DNA from: Crickella sp963642455
Lineage (GTDB): Bacteria; Bacillota; Clostridia; Peptostreptococcales; Anaerovoracaceae
Assembly: GCA_963642455.1 (NCBI GenBank)
Contig: CAVIGM010000052.1
Coordinates: 1-7,183 of the forward strand
Reading direction: 5' to 3'
Length of the DNA stretch: 7,183 bases
The translations under genes were made by a program, and so were the position numbers. The number at the start of each line of letters is the position of its first letter. The stretch's first letter is position 1. This document shows, in pieces, positions 1-5,586 of the stretch. The notes below the pieces were generated by a model. That model was not told where the DNA came from. It searched no databases and worked only from the letters and a program-made list of their open reading frames with translations.

Positions 1-55
1 CAGAATTATTCTGCCGACAGAGCCTGAGAATCGCAAAAACGAACGGATTTTTGAA

Positions 56-119
56 AACAGGGCGCCCATGAGCGCCCTTCAGTAATGAACAGGGCGCCCC
101 AGAGCGCGCCACAGTAATG
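56..119. repeat. Imperfect 32-bp tandem duplication, GC-rich hairpin units
   Basis: Two adjacent 32-bp units (56-87 and 88-119) agree at 27 of 32 positions by eye. Both begin AACAGGGCGCCC and end CAGTAATG. Unit 1 can fold as GGGCGC (60-65) against GCGCCC (72-77) with a 6-nt loop. Unit 2 can fold as GGCGC (93-97) against GCGCC (106-110). No T-tract follows on the plus strand. On the minus strand the first hairpin is followed by TGTTTTC, so a weak leftward terminator is possible. The GC-rich composition contrasts with the AT-rich DNA after it. Confidence 0.75.
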
Positions 120-130
120 GATAGAGCCTT

Positions 131-200
131 ATAGATAGAAGAACATAGATTGATACAGGCGAATATAGATATACATAGAAATACACAAAAAAACATAGTA
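131..200. repeat. Degenerate 10-bp direct repeats, ATAGA core
   Basis: Seven successive decamers fit a loose consensus nnACATAGAn. The clearest are GAACATAGAT (141-150), GAATATAGAT (161-170), ATACATAGAA (171-180) and AAACATAGTA (191-200); those at 151-160 and 181-190 are more diverged. The pentamer ATAGA occurs at 121, 131, 135, 145, 165 and 175, mostly in one helical phase. Such phasing could favour DNA bending or cooperative protein binding, or it may be a decayed microsatellite. The function is unknown. Confidence 0.55.
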
Positions 201-205
201 CGAAT

Positions 206-243
206 GTACGCGGTACGCGGACACGCGAAGCACCGATTCCGCG
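206..243. repeat. GTACGCG tandem repeat and flanking inverted repeat
   Basis: GTACGCG occurs twice head to tail at 206-212 and 213-219, followed by a degenerate GACACGCG at 220-227; another GTACG lies at 198-202. CGCGGA (216-221) is also complementary to TCCGCG (238-243) across a 16-nt loop. No protein or RNA family is recognised. Confidence 0.45.
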
Positions 244-266
244 ACAGGCGAACAAGCCTCAAATCC

Positions 267-278
267 TTGAAATTTCAA
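267..278. promoter_or_regulatory. Perfect 12-bp palindrome upstream of livJ promoter
   Basis: TTGAAATTTCAA is a perfect palindrome about 43 bp upstream of the -35 element. Its first nine bases, TTGAAATTT, recur at 332-340 inside the promoter spacer, 65 bp downstream. The pair could be operator half-sites for a regulator of the liv operon. It is enclosed by AAATCC (261-266) and GGATTT (290-295), which are also complementary, with a run of eight T after the second arm, so a weak terminator structure is an alternative reading. Confidence 0.35.
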
Positions 279-320
279 CGAAAAAAAGTGGATTTTTTTT
301 GTTCAAAAGGCGAAAAAAAC

Positions 321-349
321 TTGATAATAATTTGAAATTTTCGTACAAT
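321..349 (+). promoter_or_regulatory. Sigma-A promoter of the liv operon
   Basis: The -35 element TTGATA (321-326) and -10 element TACAAT (344-349) each match the consensus at five of six positions and are separated by the optimal 17 bp. Transcription would start near 356, giving a leader of roughly 37 nt that contains the ribosome binding site GAGGAGG (378-384), 8 nt before the livJ ATG. The leader is too short for a riboswitch or T-box. The placement immediately before the five-gene liv operon supports the call. Confidence 0.75.
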
Positions 350-350
350 A
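336..350. promoter_or_regulatory. Possible CodY-like box over the liv -10 element
   Basis: The 15 bases at 336-350 match the CodY consensus AATTTTCWGAAAATT at 11 positions; mismatches are at 343, 344, 346 and 350. The left half AATTTTC is perfect. CodY binds branched-chain amino acids and represses their uptake genes in many Firmicutes, so a site overlapping the -10 element makes biological sense. In AT-rich DNA, four-mismatch hits arise by chance, and I cannot see whether the organism encodes CodY. Confidence 0.3.
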
Positions 351-392
351 ACTCATACGCGTTTTCACGTAGAAATTGAGGAGGAATCAATC

Positions 393-1571
393 ATGAAGAA
401 AATTTTAACTCTATCATTAATGGCTATTATGGCCTTGTTCTGTTTCACAAGTTGCGGTGGATCCGACTTCGAGATTACAGACGGAACAATCAAGATAGGT
501 GTTTTCGAACCAGCTTCCGGAGACAACGGTGCCGGCGGAAAGCAGGAGACACTCGGAATTCAGTACGCTAACGAGGTTGTTAGCACAGTCGAGGTTGACG
601 GTACTGAGTATCCAGTTGAGCTCGTAATCGTAGATAACGAGTCAGATAACGCTAAGGCTCCAACAGCTGCACAGAATCTGATTTCTAAGAACGTATCTAT
701 AGTTCTTGGTTCATACGGTTCAAGCGTAGCAATTGCTGCCGGCGAGGTTTTCGCTGATGCTAACGTTCCTGCAATTGGTGTAACTTGCACTAACCCACAG
801 GTTACAGCTGACTGCGAGCAGTACTTCAGAATTTGCTTCTTAGACCCATTCCAGGGCACTGTTCTTGCTAACTATGCATACGAGAACGGAATGAGAAAGG
901 CATACTGCCTCTCCAAGCTCGGTGATGACTATTCAGTAGGTCTTGTTAACTACTTCAAGGAAGCATTTGAGGCACTTGGCGGAACAGTTGTTGAAGAGCA
1001 GTTCCCAGATAAGAACACAGACTTCACATCATATGTAGCTAACGCTAAGAAGAAGGGATGCGATGTATTCTTCAGCCCTGTATCAACAGAAGCTGCTGCT
1101 AACATCATTGACCAGGCTAAGGCTCAGAACCTTGGAATGCCTATCCTCGCAGGAGACACATGGGATTCTAACGTAATTACAGCTGCTGCAACAGGAACAG
1201 ATGTTGAGATCATCGTTACAACCTTCTATCAGGAAGGCGGAAATGCAGAATTTGACGCAAACATCAAGGCATGGATGGCAGCTAACCCAGATATGCTTAC
1301 AAATAACGGCGGCAACACAGAGCTCGCTGCTGTAACAGCAATGGGATATGATGCTTACATGGTAGCTATCGAGGCTATCAAGGCTGCTAACTCAGCAGAC
1401 CCTGCAAAGATTCTCAAGGCACTGCCAAGCCTCGAGGTAAGCGATCTTGTATGCGGAGTAGTTAAGTTCGACGATACAGGTGATGCTGTAAGAGATTCCG
1501 CTGTAGTTAAGAAGTGCAATACTGCAACAGGAACTTGGGAATACCTCGGAACACAGAAGATTGCTGAGTAG
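393..1571 (+). CDS. livJ: Branched-chain amino acid ABC transporter substrate-binding lipoprotein
   Basis: This is the extracellular ligand-capture subunit of a LIV-I type importer (periplasmic-binding-protein type 1 fold, Peripla_BP_6). Residues 1-20 form a lipoprotein signal peptide: lysines at 2-3, a hydrophobic core, and a lipobox ending F-T-S-C, so Cys21 would be lipidated and anchor the protein to the membrane. The mature protein opens with IKIGVFEPASGDNG (33-46), the family's first strand and ligand loop. It continues with a GSYGSSVA loop (106-113) expected to contact the ligand's amino and carboxyl groups, a second-lobe segment around DDYSVG (178-183), and DTWDSN (255-260). The length of 392 residues is normal. 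The ATG follows GAGGAGG by 8 nt. It is first in the operon and separated from livH by an 85-nt gap with a stem-loop, consistent with higher expression of the binding protein. The mature chain has seven cysteines besides Cys21, unusual for an exported protein and compatible with an anaerobe. The exact ligand (Leu, Ile, Val or a related compound) cannot be read from the sequence. Confidence 0.93.
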   Translation: MKKILTLSLMAIMALFCFTSCGGSDFEITDGTIKIGVFEPASGDNGAGGKQETLGIQYANEVVSTVEVDGTEYPVELVIVDNESDNAKAPTAAQNLISKNVSIVLGSYGSSVAIAAGEVFADANVPAIGVTCTNPQVTADCEQYFRICFLDPFQGTVLANYAYENGMRKAYCLSKLGDDYSVGLVNYFKEAFEALGGTVVEEQFPDKNTDFTSYVANAKKKGCDVFFSPVSTEAAANIIDQAKAQNLGMPILAGDTWDSNVITAAATGTDVEIIVTTFYQEGGNAEFDANIKAWMAANPDMLTNNGGNTELAAVTAMGYDAYMVAIEAIKAANSADPAKILKALPSLEVSDLVCGVVKFDDTGDAVRDSAVVKKCNTATGTWEYLGTQKIAE

Positions 1572-1603
1572 GTATTCTTGACAGATATCAAGCTTAATTT
1601 AAT

Positions 1604-1626
1604 GCGGGGAGTTAGCTGCTCCCCGC
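1604..1626 (+). promoter_or_regulatory. Intercistronic stem-loop between livJ and livH
   Basis: GCGGGGAG (1604-1611) pairs perfectly with CTCCCCGC (1619-1626) around a 7-nt loop, TTAGCTG. This gives a very stable 8-bp GC-rich stem 32 nt after the livJ stop. The sequence after it is AAATTCTACTATTT, which lacks a proper T-tract, so full termination is unlikely. Similar hairpins after binding-protein genes in ABC operons protect the upstream mRNA from 3' decay or partly terminate transcription, raising the ratio of binding protein to permease. That role is inferred from position and structure. Confidence 0.75.
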
Positions 1627-1656
1627 AAATTCTACTATTTAGAGAAGAGAGATAAT

Positions 1657-2541
1657 ATGAACATATTACACGAATGGCTCCCGTACATTCTTGCGGGAAT
1701 CTCAGTTGGAGGACAGTATGCCCTTATAGCTATCGGATACACGATGGTATATGGAATACTCAGACTCATCAACTTCGCACATGGTGACGTATTCATGTGG
1801 TCAGGACTGCTTATGGTATATCTTGTAACGGTTCTGCCTGTATGGCTGAGCGTTATCTTGATTATCCTATTTGCAATTCTTCTTGGTACAACTATCGAGA
1901 AAGTTGCTTATAGACCTTTAAGATCTGCACCCCGTATGTCCATTATGATTTCTGCAATCGGAGTATCGTACTTCCTGCAGAATTTTGCGCTGTATGTAAC
2001 AGGCGGACTTACTAAGACCTTCCCACGAATCGATTTTCTTCAGAGGACAGTCAATATCGGAATAGCAACAACTAAGATGGTAACACTTATTACACCTATC
2101 CTTACATTGGTGCTCGTAGTATTGCTTGTTCTTCTTATTAAAAAGACAAAAATCGGAATGGCGATGCGTGCAGTATCTCGTGACTTCGAAACATCTTCCC
2201 TTATGGGAATTGACATCAATAGAGTAATCACAGTTACCTTTGTTATTGGTTGTGCACTTGCGGCTATCGGCTCAATACTGTACTTCTCCAATTACACAGG
2301 TATCAACCCTATGTCTGGTGCTATGCCTGGACTTAAGGCATTCGTTGCTGCAGTATTCGGAGGAATCGGTTCCGTTCCTGGAGCTGTTCTTGGTGCTTTC
2401 GTAATCGGTATTTGCGAGAATCTGATTAAGGGTGCCGGCTGGACAACTTTCTCCGATGCGTTCACATTCGTTCTCCTGATTGTAATTCTGATGGTTAAGC
2501 CAACAGGACTCTTCGGCGAGAAGAATATAGATAAGGTATAA
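1657..2541 (+). CDS. livH: Branched-chain amino acid ABC transporter permease LivH
   Basis: This is one of the two integral membrane subunits that form the translocation path. The hallmark N-terminal motif GYTMVYGILRLINFAHGD is at residues 27-44. The cytoplasmic coupling loop that docks on an ATPase is recognisable as RAVSRDFETSSLMGIDINRV (171-190). The C-terminal family signatures GGIGSVPGAVLGA (235-247) and KPTGLFGE (281-288) are present. About eight hydrophobic segments are visible, and 294 residues is the usual length. The start is preceded by AGAGAAGAGAG (1641-1651), a weaker ribosome binding site than those of livJ and livM, which may help keep permease levels below the binding protein. 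livM follows after 10 bp. LivM is the expected partner. Confidence 0.94.
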   Translation: MNILHEWLPYILAGISVGGQYALIAIGYTMVYGILRLINFAHGDVFMWSGLLMVYLVTVLPVWLSVILIILFAILLGTTIEKVAYRPLRSAPRMSIMISAIGVSYFLQNFALYVTGGLTKTFPRIDFLQRTVNIGIATTKMVTLITPILTLVLVVLLVLLIKKTKIGMAMRAVSRDFETSSLMGIDINRVITVTFVIGCALAAIGSILYFSNYTGINPMSGAMPGLKAFVAAVFGGIGSVPGAVLGAFVIGICENLIKGAGWTTFSDAFTFVLLIVILMVKPTGLFGEKNIDKV

Positions 2542-2551
2542 GGAGGGTATC

Positions 2552-3844
2552 ATGCAGGTTAAGACTACACAGAAGCAAAGAACTCTCTATTCCATCATAG
2601 CTATTGCGGCAATTCTGGTGCTGGTATATCTTGGAGACATGTTCATAGGACCAGCTTCAAGCATGAAGATGATGATTACGGTAATCGAAAAGGGCGCAAT
2701 CTTCGCACTCGTTGCAGCTTCGATGAACCTTCTTAACGGTTTTACCGGACTTTTCTCGCTTGGACAGGCAGGATTCATGCTGATTGGCGCATATACCTAT
2801 GCGATATTTACGATTCCTAAGGCATATCACCTATCCGTATATCAGTATTTCAACGGTGGCGCAATTCAGTGGTCAATCGCTGAGATTCTCGAAGACAAGC
2901 TCGGAATTATAGGCCACTATATTGGAATGTTCATTCCGATGATAGCTGCAGGTCTTCTTGTTGCCGGCATTGCGTACCTTATCGGTATTCCGGTACTCAG
3001 ACTCAAATCCGACTACCTTGCGATTGCGACACTTGGTTTTGCGGAAATATTAAGAGCTTTCTTCCAATGGAATAAGCTCGGCCCAATCACCAACGGATCA
3101 AATGTACTTCGCAAATATGCTACCTACGAGACTTCGTTATTCCCAGTTGCAGTAGCGGGCATTTGCATTGCAATCATTGTTCTGCTCATTAACTCTTCAT
3201 ACGGCAGAGCCTTCAAGGCAATTAGAGATGATGAGATTGCGGCAGAGGCAATGGGAATCAACCTCTTCAAGCATAAGGAAATGTCCTTTGTTATTTCCTC
3301 GTTCTTTGCGGGCATCGGCGGAGCACTTCTTGCGATGTTCCAGAGCACAATTAACGCAACACCTTTTGCGACGACAATGACTTACGAGATTCTTCTCATC
3401 GTTGTAATCGGCGGTATCGGATCAATCACAGGCTCGATTATCGGTGCCTTCCTCTTCACCGCTTGTTCGGAGTGGTGGCTTAGAGGACTTGACTCAGGCG
3501 AGTGGCTATTCATTCAGGCCGACTTCATGCGCCCTGGATTCAGAAAAGTTGTTTTCTCGGTAATCATTATGCTCATCGTACTTTTCTATGCACGAGGCAT
3601 CATGGGAACAAATGAATTCAACTGGGATTCGTTCCTTACTTGGTTCAAGACTCTTCCACAGAGACTCAAGGAGTGGCCTGAGAAATCCAAGATTAAGAGA
3701 GAGAACAAGAAGGCTAAGAAGCTTGCGGCAGCGGAAGCAAAAGCTAAGAGCAAGGAGAACATGGCCGGCGGTACGGGAGAGACGCTATTTACACCTCTGC
3801 CTGTTTTTGACCATGTAGTAGTATTCGAAAAGGAGGGCGAGTAA
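2552..3844 (+). CDS. livM: Branched-chain amino acid ABC transporter permease LivM, C-terminally extended
   Basis: This is the second membrane subunit of the importer. Family signatures in order are FALVAASMNLLNGFTGLFSL (51-70), YLAIATLGFAEILR (155-168), the coupling loop around GRAFKAIRDDEIAAEAMGIN (218-237), and GGIGSITGSIIGA (287-299). Roughly nine hydrophobic segments lie between residues 12 and 347. The transport core ends near ARGIMG (347-352), where many LivM proteins stop within a few residues. This one continues for about 78 residues, including a Lys/Ala/Glu-rich, probably helical stretch (about 377-403) and a hydrophobic end (412-425). The tail should lie in the cytoplasm. Its purpose is unknown. 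AGGAGGG (2541-2547) overlaps the livH stop and precedes the ATG by 4-5 nt. The stop TAA shares its last A with the livG start, and the last codons encode the livG ribosome binding site. Confidence 0.92.
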   Translation: MQVKTTQKQRTLYSIIAIAAILVLVYLGDMFIGPASSMKMMITVIEKGAIFALVAASMNLLNGFTGLFSLGQAGFMLIGAYTYAIFTIPKAYHLSVYQYFNGGAIQWSIAEILEDKLGIIGHYIGMFIPMIAAGLLVAGIAYLIGIPVLRLKSDYLAIATLGFAEILRAFFQWNKLGPITNGSNVLRKYATYETSLFPVAVAGICIAIIVLLINSSYGRAFKAIRDDEIAAEAMGINLFKHKEMSFVISSFFAGIGGALLAMFQSTINATPFATTMTYEILLIVVIGGIGSITGSIIGAFLFTACSEWWLRGLDSGEWLFIQADFMRPGFRKVVFSVIIMLIVLFYARGIMGTNEFNWDSFLTWFKTLPQRLKEWPEKSKIKRENKKAKKLAAAEAKAKSKENMAGGTGETLFTPLPVFDHVVVFEKEGE

Positions 3845-4689
3845 TGGAGAACAAGACAGTACTTAAGCTTTCCGATGTAACAATGCAGTTCGGCGGAGTT
3901 GTAGCTGTTGATAATCTCAATCTTGAGGTTCACAAGAACGAAATCGTAGGACTTATCGGACCTAACGGTGCTGGCAAGACGACGGCCTTCAACTGTGTTA
4001 CAGGAGTATATGAGCCAACTAACGGCGCTATCGCTATCAATGATGAGGTAATTATTGAGAACTACCCTAAGAAAAAGATGGCGGATACATACAAGGGCAA
4101 GAATCAGGGCAAGTATACAGAAGTCAAGACCATGACGCCTGACAAGATTACGAAGCTCGGTGTTGCAAGAACTTTCCAGAACATCAGGCTCTTCAAGGGC
4201 ATGACTGTTCTCGAGAACGTAATGGTTGCTATGCATACCAATCAGAAGCAGAGCGTTTTCGGTGCGATTTTCAGAAGCAAGCTCGCAAGAAAAGAAGAGG
4301 CTACCATGAGAGAGGAGGCGCTTGAGCTTCTTAAGAAGGTAGACCTTTACGAGAATAGAGACGATATGTCGACCTCGCTTCCTTATGGAAAACAAAGACA
4401 TCTCGAGATTGCAAGAGCTCTTGCGACACATCCTCATATTCTTCTTCTCGACGAGCCTGCAGCCGGAATGAATCCGCAGGAGTCAGATGAGCTTATGAGA
4501 TTCATCGGAAGAATTCGTGACGAATTCGACCTTTCGATTCTGATGATTGAGCACCACATGCAGGTAATCATGGGTATTTGCGATCATATCTATGTTCTTA
4601 ACTATGGTGGTCAGATTGCAGACGGTACACCTGAGGAGATTCAGGCTAACCCTGCAGTAATTGAAGCATATCTGGGGGTGGATGAATAA
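3844..4689 (+). CDS. livG: Branched-chain amino acid ABC transporter ATP-binding protein LivG
   Basis: This is one of two cytoplasmic ATPases powering the importer. Walker A is GPNGAGKTT (39-47), the Q-loop glutamine is Gln112 in ARTFQNIRLF, Walker B is ILLLDEP (199-205) with catalytic Glu204, and the H-loop histidine is His237 in IEHHM. The ABC signature is the LivG variant LPYGKQRHLEIARAL (179-193) in place of LSGGQ, which is normal for LivG. AAGMNP (206-211) follows Walker B as in the family. The length of 281 residues exceeds the usual 250-260. The excess is a lysine-rich insert between Walker A and the Q-loop, about residues 73-102. The ATG overlaps the livM stop (TAATG), and AGGAGGG (3831-3837) lies within the end of livM, so translation is probably coupled. 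The C-terminal motif DGTPEEI (260-266) is typical of the family. Confidence 0.95.
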   Translation: MENKTVLKLSDVTMQFGGVVAVDNLNLEVHKNEIVGLIGPNGAGKTTAFNCVTGVYEPTNGAIAINDEVIIENYPKKKMADTYKGKNQGKYTEVKTMTPDKITKLGVARTFQNIRLFKGMTVLENVMVAMHTNQKQSVFGAIFRSKLARKEEATMREEALELLKKVDLYENRDDMSTSLPYGKQRHLEIARALATHPHILLLDEPAAGMNPQESDELMRFIGRIRDEFDLSILMIEHHMQVIMGICDHIYVLNYGGQIADGTPEEIQANPAVIEAYLGVDE

Positions 4690-5393
4690 TGTTAGCTATT
4701 AGAGATTTACATGTATATTATGGCGGAATTCACGCGCTCAGAGGAATCGACATTGATGTTCCAGACGGTCAGATTATTTCCTTGATTGGGGCGAATGGAG
4801 CAGGCAAGTCGACAACACTTAAGTCAATCATGGGACTCGTTCCTAAGGCTGAGGGGAATATTTACTGGGATAACGACGATCTCACAAATATGCGCACCAA
4901 GGATATAGTTGCTGAGGGCGTAATCCTTTGTCCTGAAGGAAGAAAGATTTTCCCTGACCTCACAGTAGATGAGAATATTATGGCAGGCGCTTATCTTCGA
5001 AAAGATAAGGAGCAGATTGCTAAAGATAAGGAGTGGGTATATTCGCTCTTCCCAAGATTGAAGGAAAGAACTTGGCAGCTTGGAGCTACTCTTTCGGGTG
5101 GTGAGCAGCAGATGCTTGCCGTATCGAGAGCTCTTATGTCTAAGCCTAAGCTCCTCATGCTTGATGAGCCTTCGCTCGGACTTGCTCCACTTGTAATCAA
5201 GGATATTTTCGAAATTATCCTGAAGATTAAAGAAGAGGGTGTTAACATCCTTCTGATCGAGCAGAATGCTAAGGCGGCTCTCGAAATTTCGGATTATGCT
5301 TACGTAATGGAGACTGGCGTAATCACGATGGCAGGCCCTGGCAAACAGCTACTTGCCGACGAGAGAGTGCAGCACGCATATCTTGGAGAATAG
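4689..5393 (+). CDS. livF: Branched-chain amino acid ABC transporter ATP-binding protein LivF
   Basis: This is the second ATPase, expected to pair with LivG under the LivHM channel. Walker A is GANGAGKST (34-42), the ABC signature LSGGEQQMLAVSRALM is at 135-150, and Walker B is LLMLDEP (155-161) with Glu160. The Q-loop position carries Glu83 in CPEGRKIF, and the H-loop position carries Gln192 in LLIEQNAK. Both substitutions are hallmarks that distinguish LivF from LivG. The length of 234 residues is standard. The ATG shares one base with the livG stop (TAATG). The upstream GGGGGTGG (4674-4681) is an imperfect ribosome binding site, so translational coupling probably matters. A strong terminator starts 7 nt after the stop, making this the last gene of the operon. 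Confidence 0.95.
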   Translation: MLAIRDLHVYYGGIHALRGIDIDVPDGQIISLIGANGAGKSTTLKSIMGLVPKAEGNIYWDNDDLTNMRTKDIVAEGVILCPEGRKIFPDLTVDENIMAGAYLRKDKEQIAKDKEWVYSLFPRLKERTWQLGATLSGGEQQMLAVSRALMSKPKLLMLDEPSLGLAPLVIKDIFEIILKIKEEGVNILLIEQNAKAALEISDYAYVMETGVITMAGPGKQLLADERVQHAYLGE

Positions 5394-5399
5394 AAGAAG

Positions 5400-5438
5400 A
5401 AACGGTGTAATCCTAATTGGGGGTACACCGTTTTTTTT
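5400..5438 (+). terminator. Intrinsic terminator of the liv operon
   Basis: AAACGGTGTA (5400-5409) pairs perfectly with TACACCGTTT (5424-5433), and inner TCC/GGG pairing can extend the stem. Eight T residues run from 5431 to 5438. It begins 7 nt after the livF stop. This is a textbook rho-independent terminator. Confidence 0.92.
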
Positions 5439-5444
5439 ATTTAC

Positions 5445-5516
5445 ATATTTGCACATTTGCCTATGCCACATAAATCACCCAATCTTGCGCATTTGCTGAT
5501 GCCCTATAAATCCCGC
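5445..5516. repeat. Imperfect 36-bp tandem repeat between transcription units
   Basis: Two units, 5445-5480 and 5481-5516, share the pattern GCrCATTTGC, then ATGCC, then ATAAATC; in the best-matching 34 bases (5451-5484 against 5487-5520) I count 26 identities. A decayed third copy may begin at 5517 with ATTTGCGATTATTC. ATTTGC occurs at 5447, 5455, 5491 and 5521. It lies between the liv terminator and the next promoter, where it could bind a regulator. I recognise no family. Confidence 0.6.
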
Positions 5517-5522
5517 AATTAT

Positions 5523-5553
5523 TTGCGATTATTCTAATGCATTGTGGTATACT
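5523..5553 (+). promoter_or_regulatory. Extended -10 promoter for the DUF975-DUF4230 unit
   Basis: TATACT (5548-5553) is a good -10 element, preceded by TG at 5545-5546, which makes it an extended -10. The -35 candidate TTGCGA (5523-5528) is weak and 19 bp away, tolerable with an extended -10. Transcription would start near 5560. An inverted repeat, CGCAA (5514-5518) and TTGCG (5523-5527) around TTAT, overlaps the -35 region and could be an operator. Confidence 0.6.
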
Positions 5554-5571
5554 AAGCACAAATTGATATTT

Positions 5572-5577
5572 AGGAGG
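5572..5577 (+). promoter_or_regulatory. Ribosome binding site fixing the DUF975 start
   Basis: AGGAGG ends 9 nt before the ATG at 5587. The same frame is open back to a TTG at 5542, but that codon lies inside the promoter and upstream of the likely transcription start. The ATG at 5587 is therefore chosen. Confidence 0.85.
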
Positions 5578-5586
5578 TCGATTATT

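Larger units (their letters stand above)
1..392. other. Gene-free region upstream of the liv operon
   Basis: No convincing gene was found here. A frame open from the window edge (2-85, ending TAA at 83-85) could be the last 27 codons of an upstream gene. However, it uses CGC, CGG and AGG arginine codons that the real genes here avoid, and a second frame is open to position 71, so I do not call it. What can be seen is a GC-rich 32-bp tandem duplication, a decamer repeat run, short GTACGCG repeats, a 12-bp palindrome, and the livJ promoter with its short leader. A 13-bp inverted repeat (CAGAAT, one base, ATTCTG) lies at 1-13. There is no tRNA-like cloverleaf or obvious riboswitch. Confidence 0.7.

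Noticed and set aside
2..85. Possible C-terminal end of an upstream plus-strand gene
   Set aside because: Only 27 codons are visible, arginine codons differ from the other genes, and another frame is open to 71. It cannot be decided without more sequence.
150..335. Possible 61-residue protein starting at TTG
   Set aside because: There is no real ribosome binding site, the composition is very basic and the codon use is unlike the neighbours. It also runs across the decamer repeats and into the liv promoter.
350..392. Riboswitch or T-box leader before livJ
   Set aside because: The predicted leader is only about 37 nt and has no specifier stem, T-box sequence or terminator hairpin.
560..859. 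Minus-strand frame opposite livJ
   Set aside because: It is a Ser/Thr/Ala-rich shadow of livJ with no family match and no start signal.
3586..4437. Long minus-strand open frame (283 codons) opposite livM and livG
   Set aside because: It lies wholly antisense to two well-supported genes, resembles no known protein and has no start signals. It is a shadow of the plus-strand codon bias.
5445..5516. CRISPR-like array
   Set aside because: The units are adjacent and diverged, with no unique spacers between identical repeats and no cas genes. The same holds for the repeats at 56-119 and 6318-6399.
5542..5586. TTG start giving a 15-residue longer DUF975 protein
   Set aside because: The TTG sits within the -10 promoter region, while AGGAGG is correctly placed for the ATG at 5587. 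The added residues do not look like the family's N-terminus.
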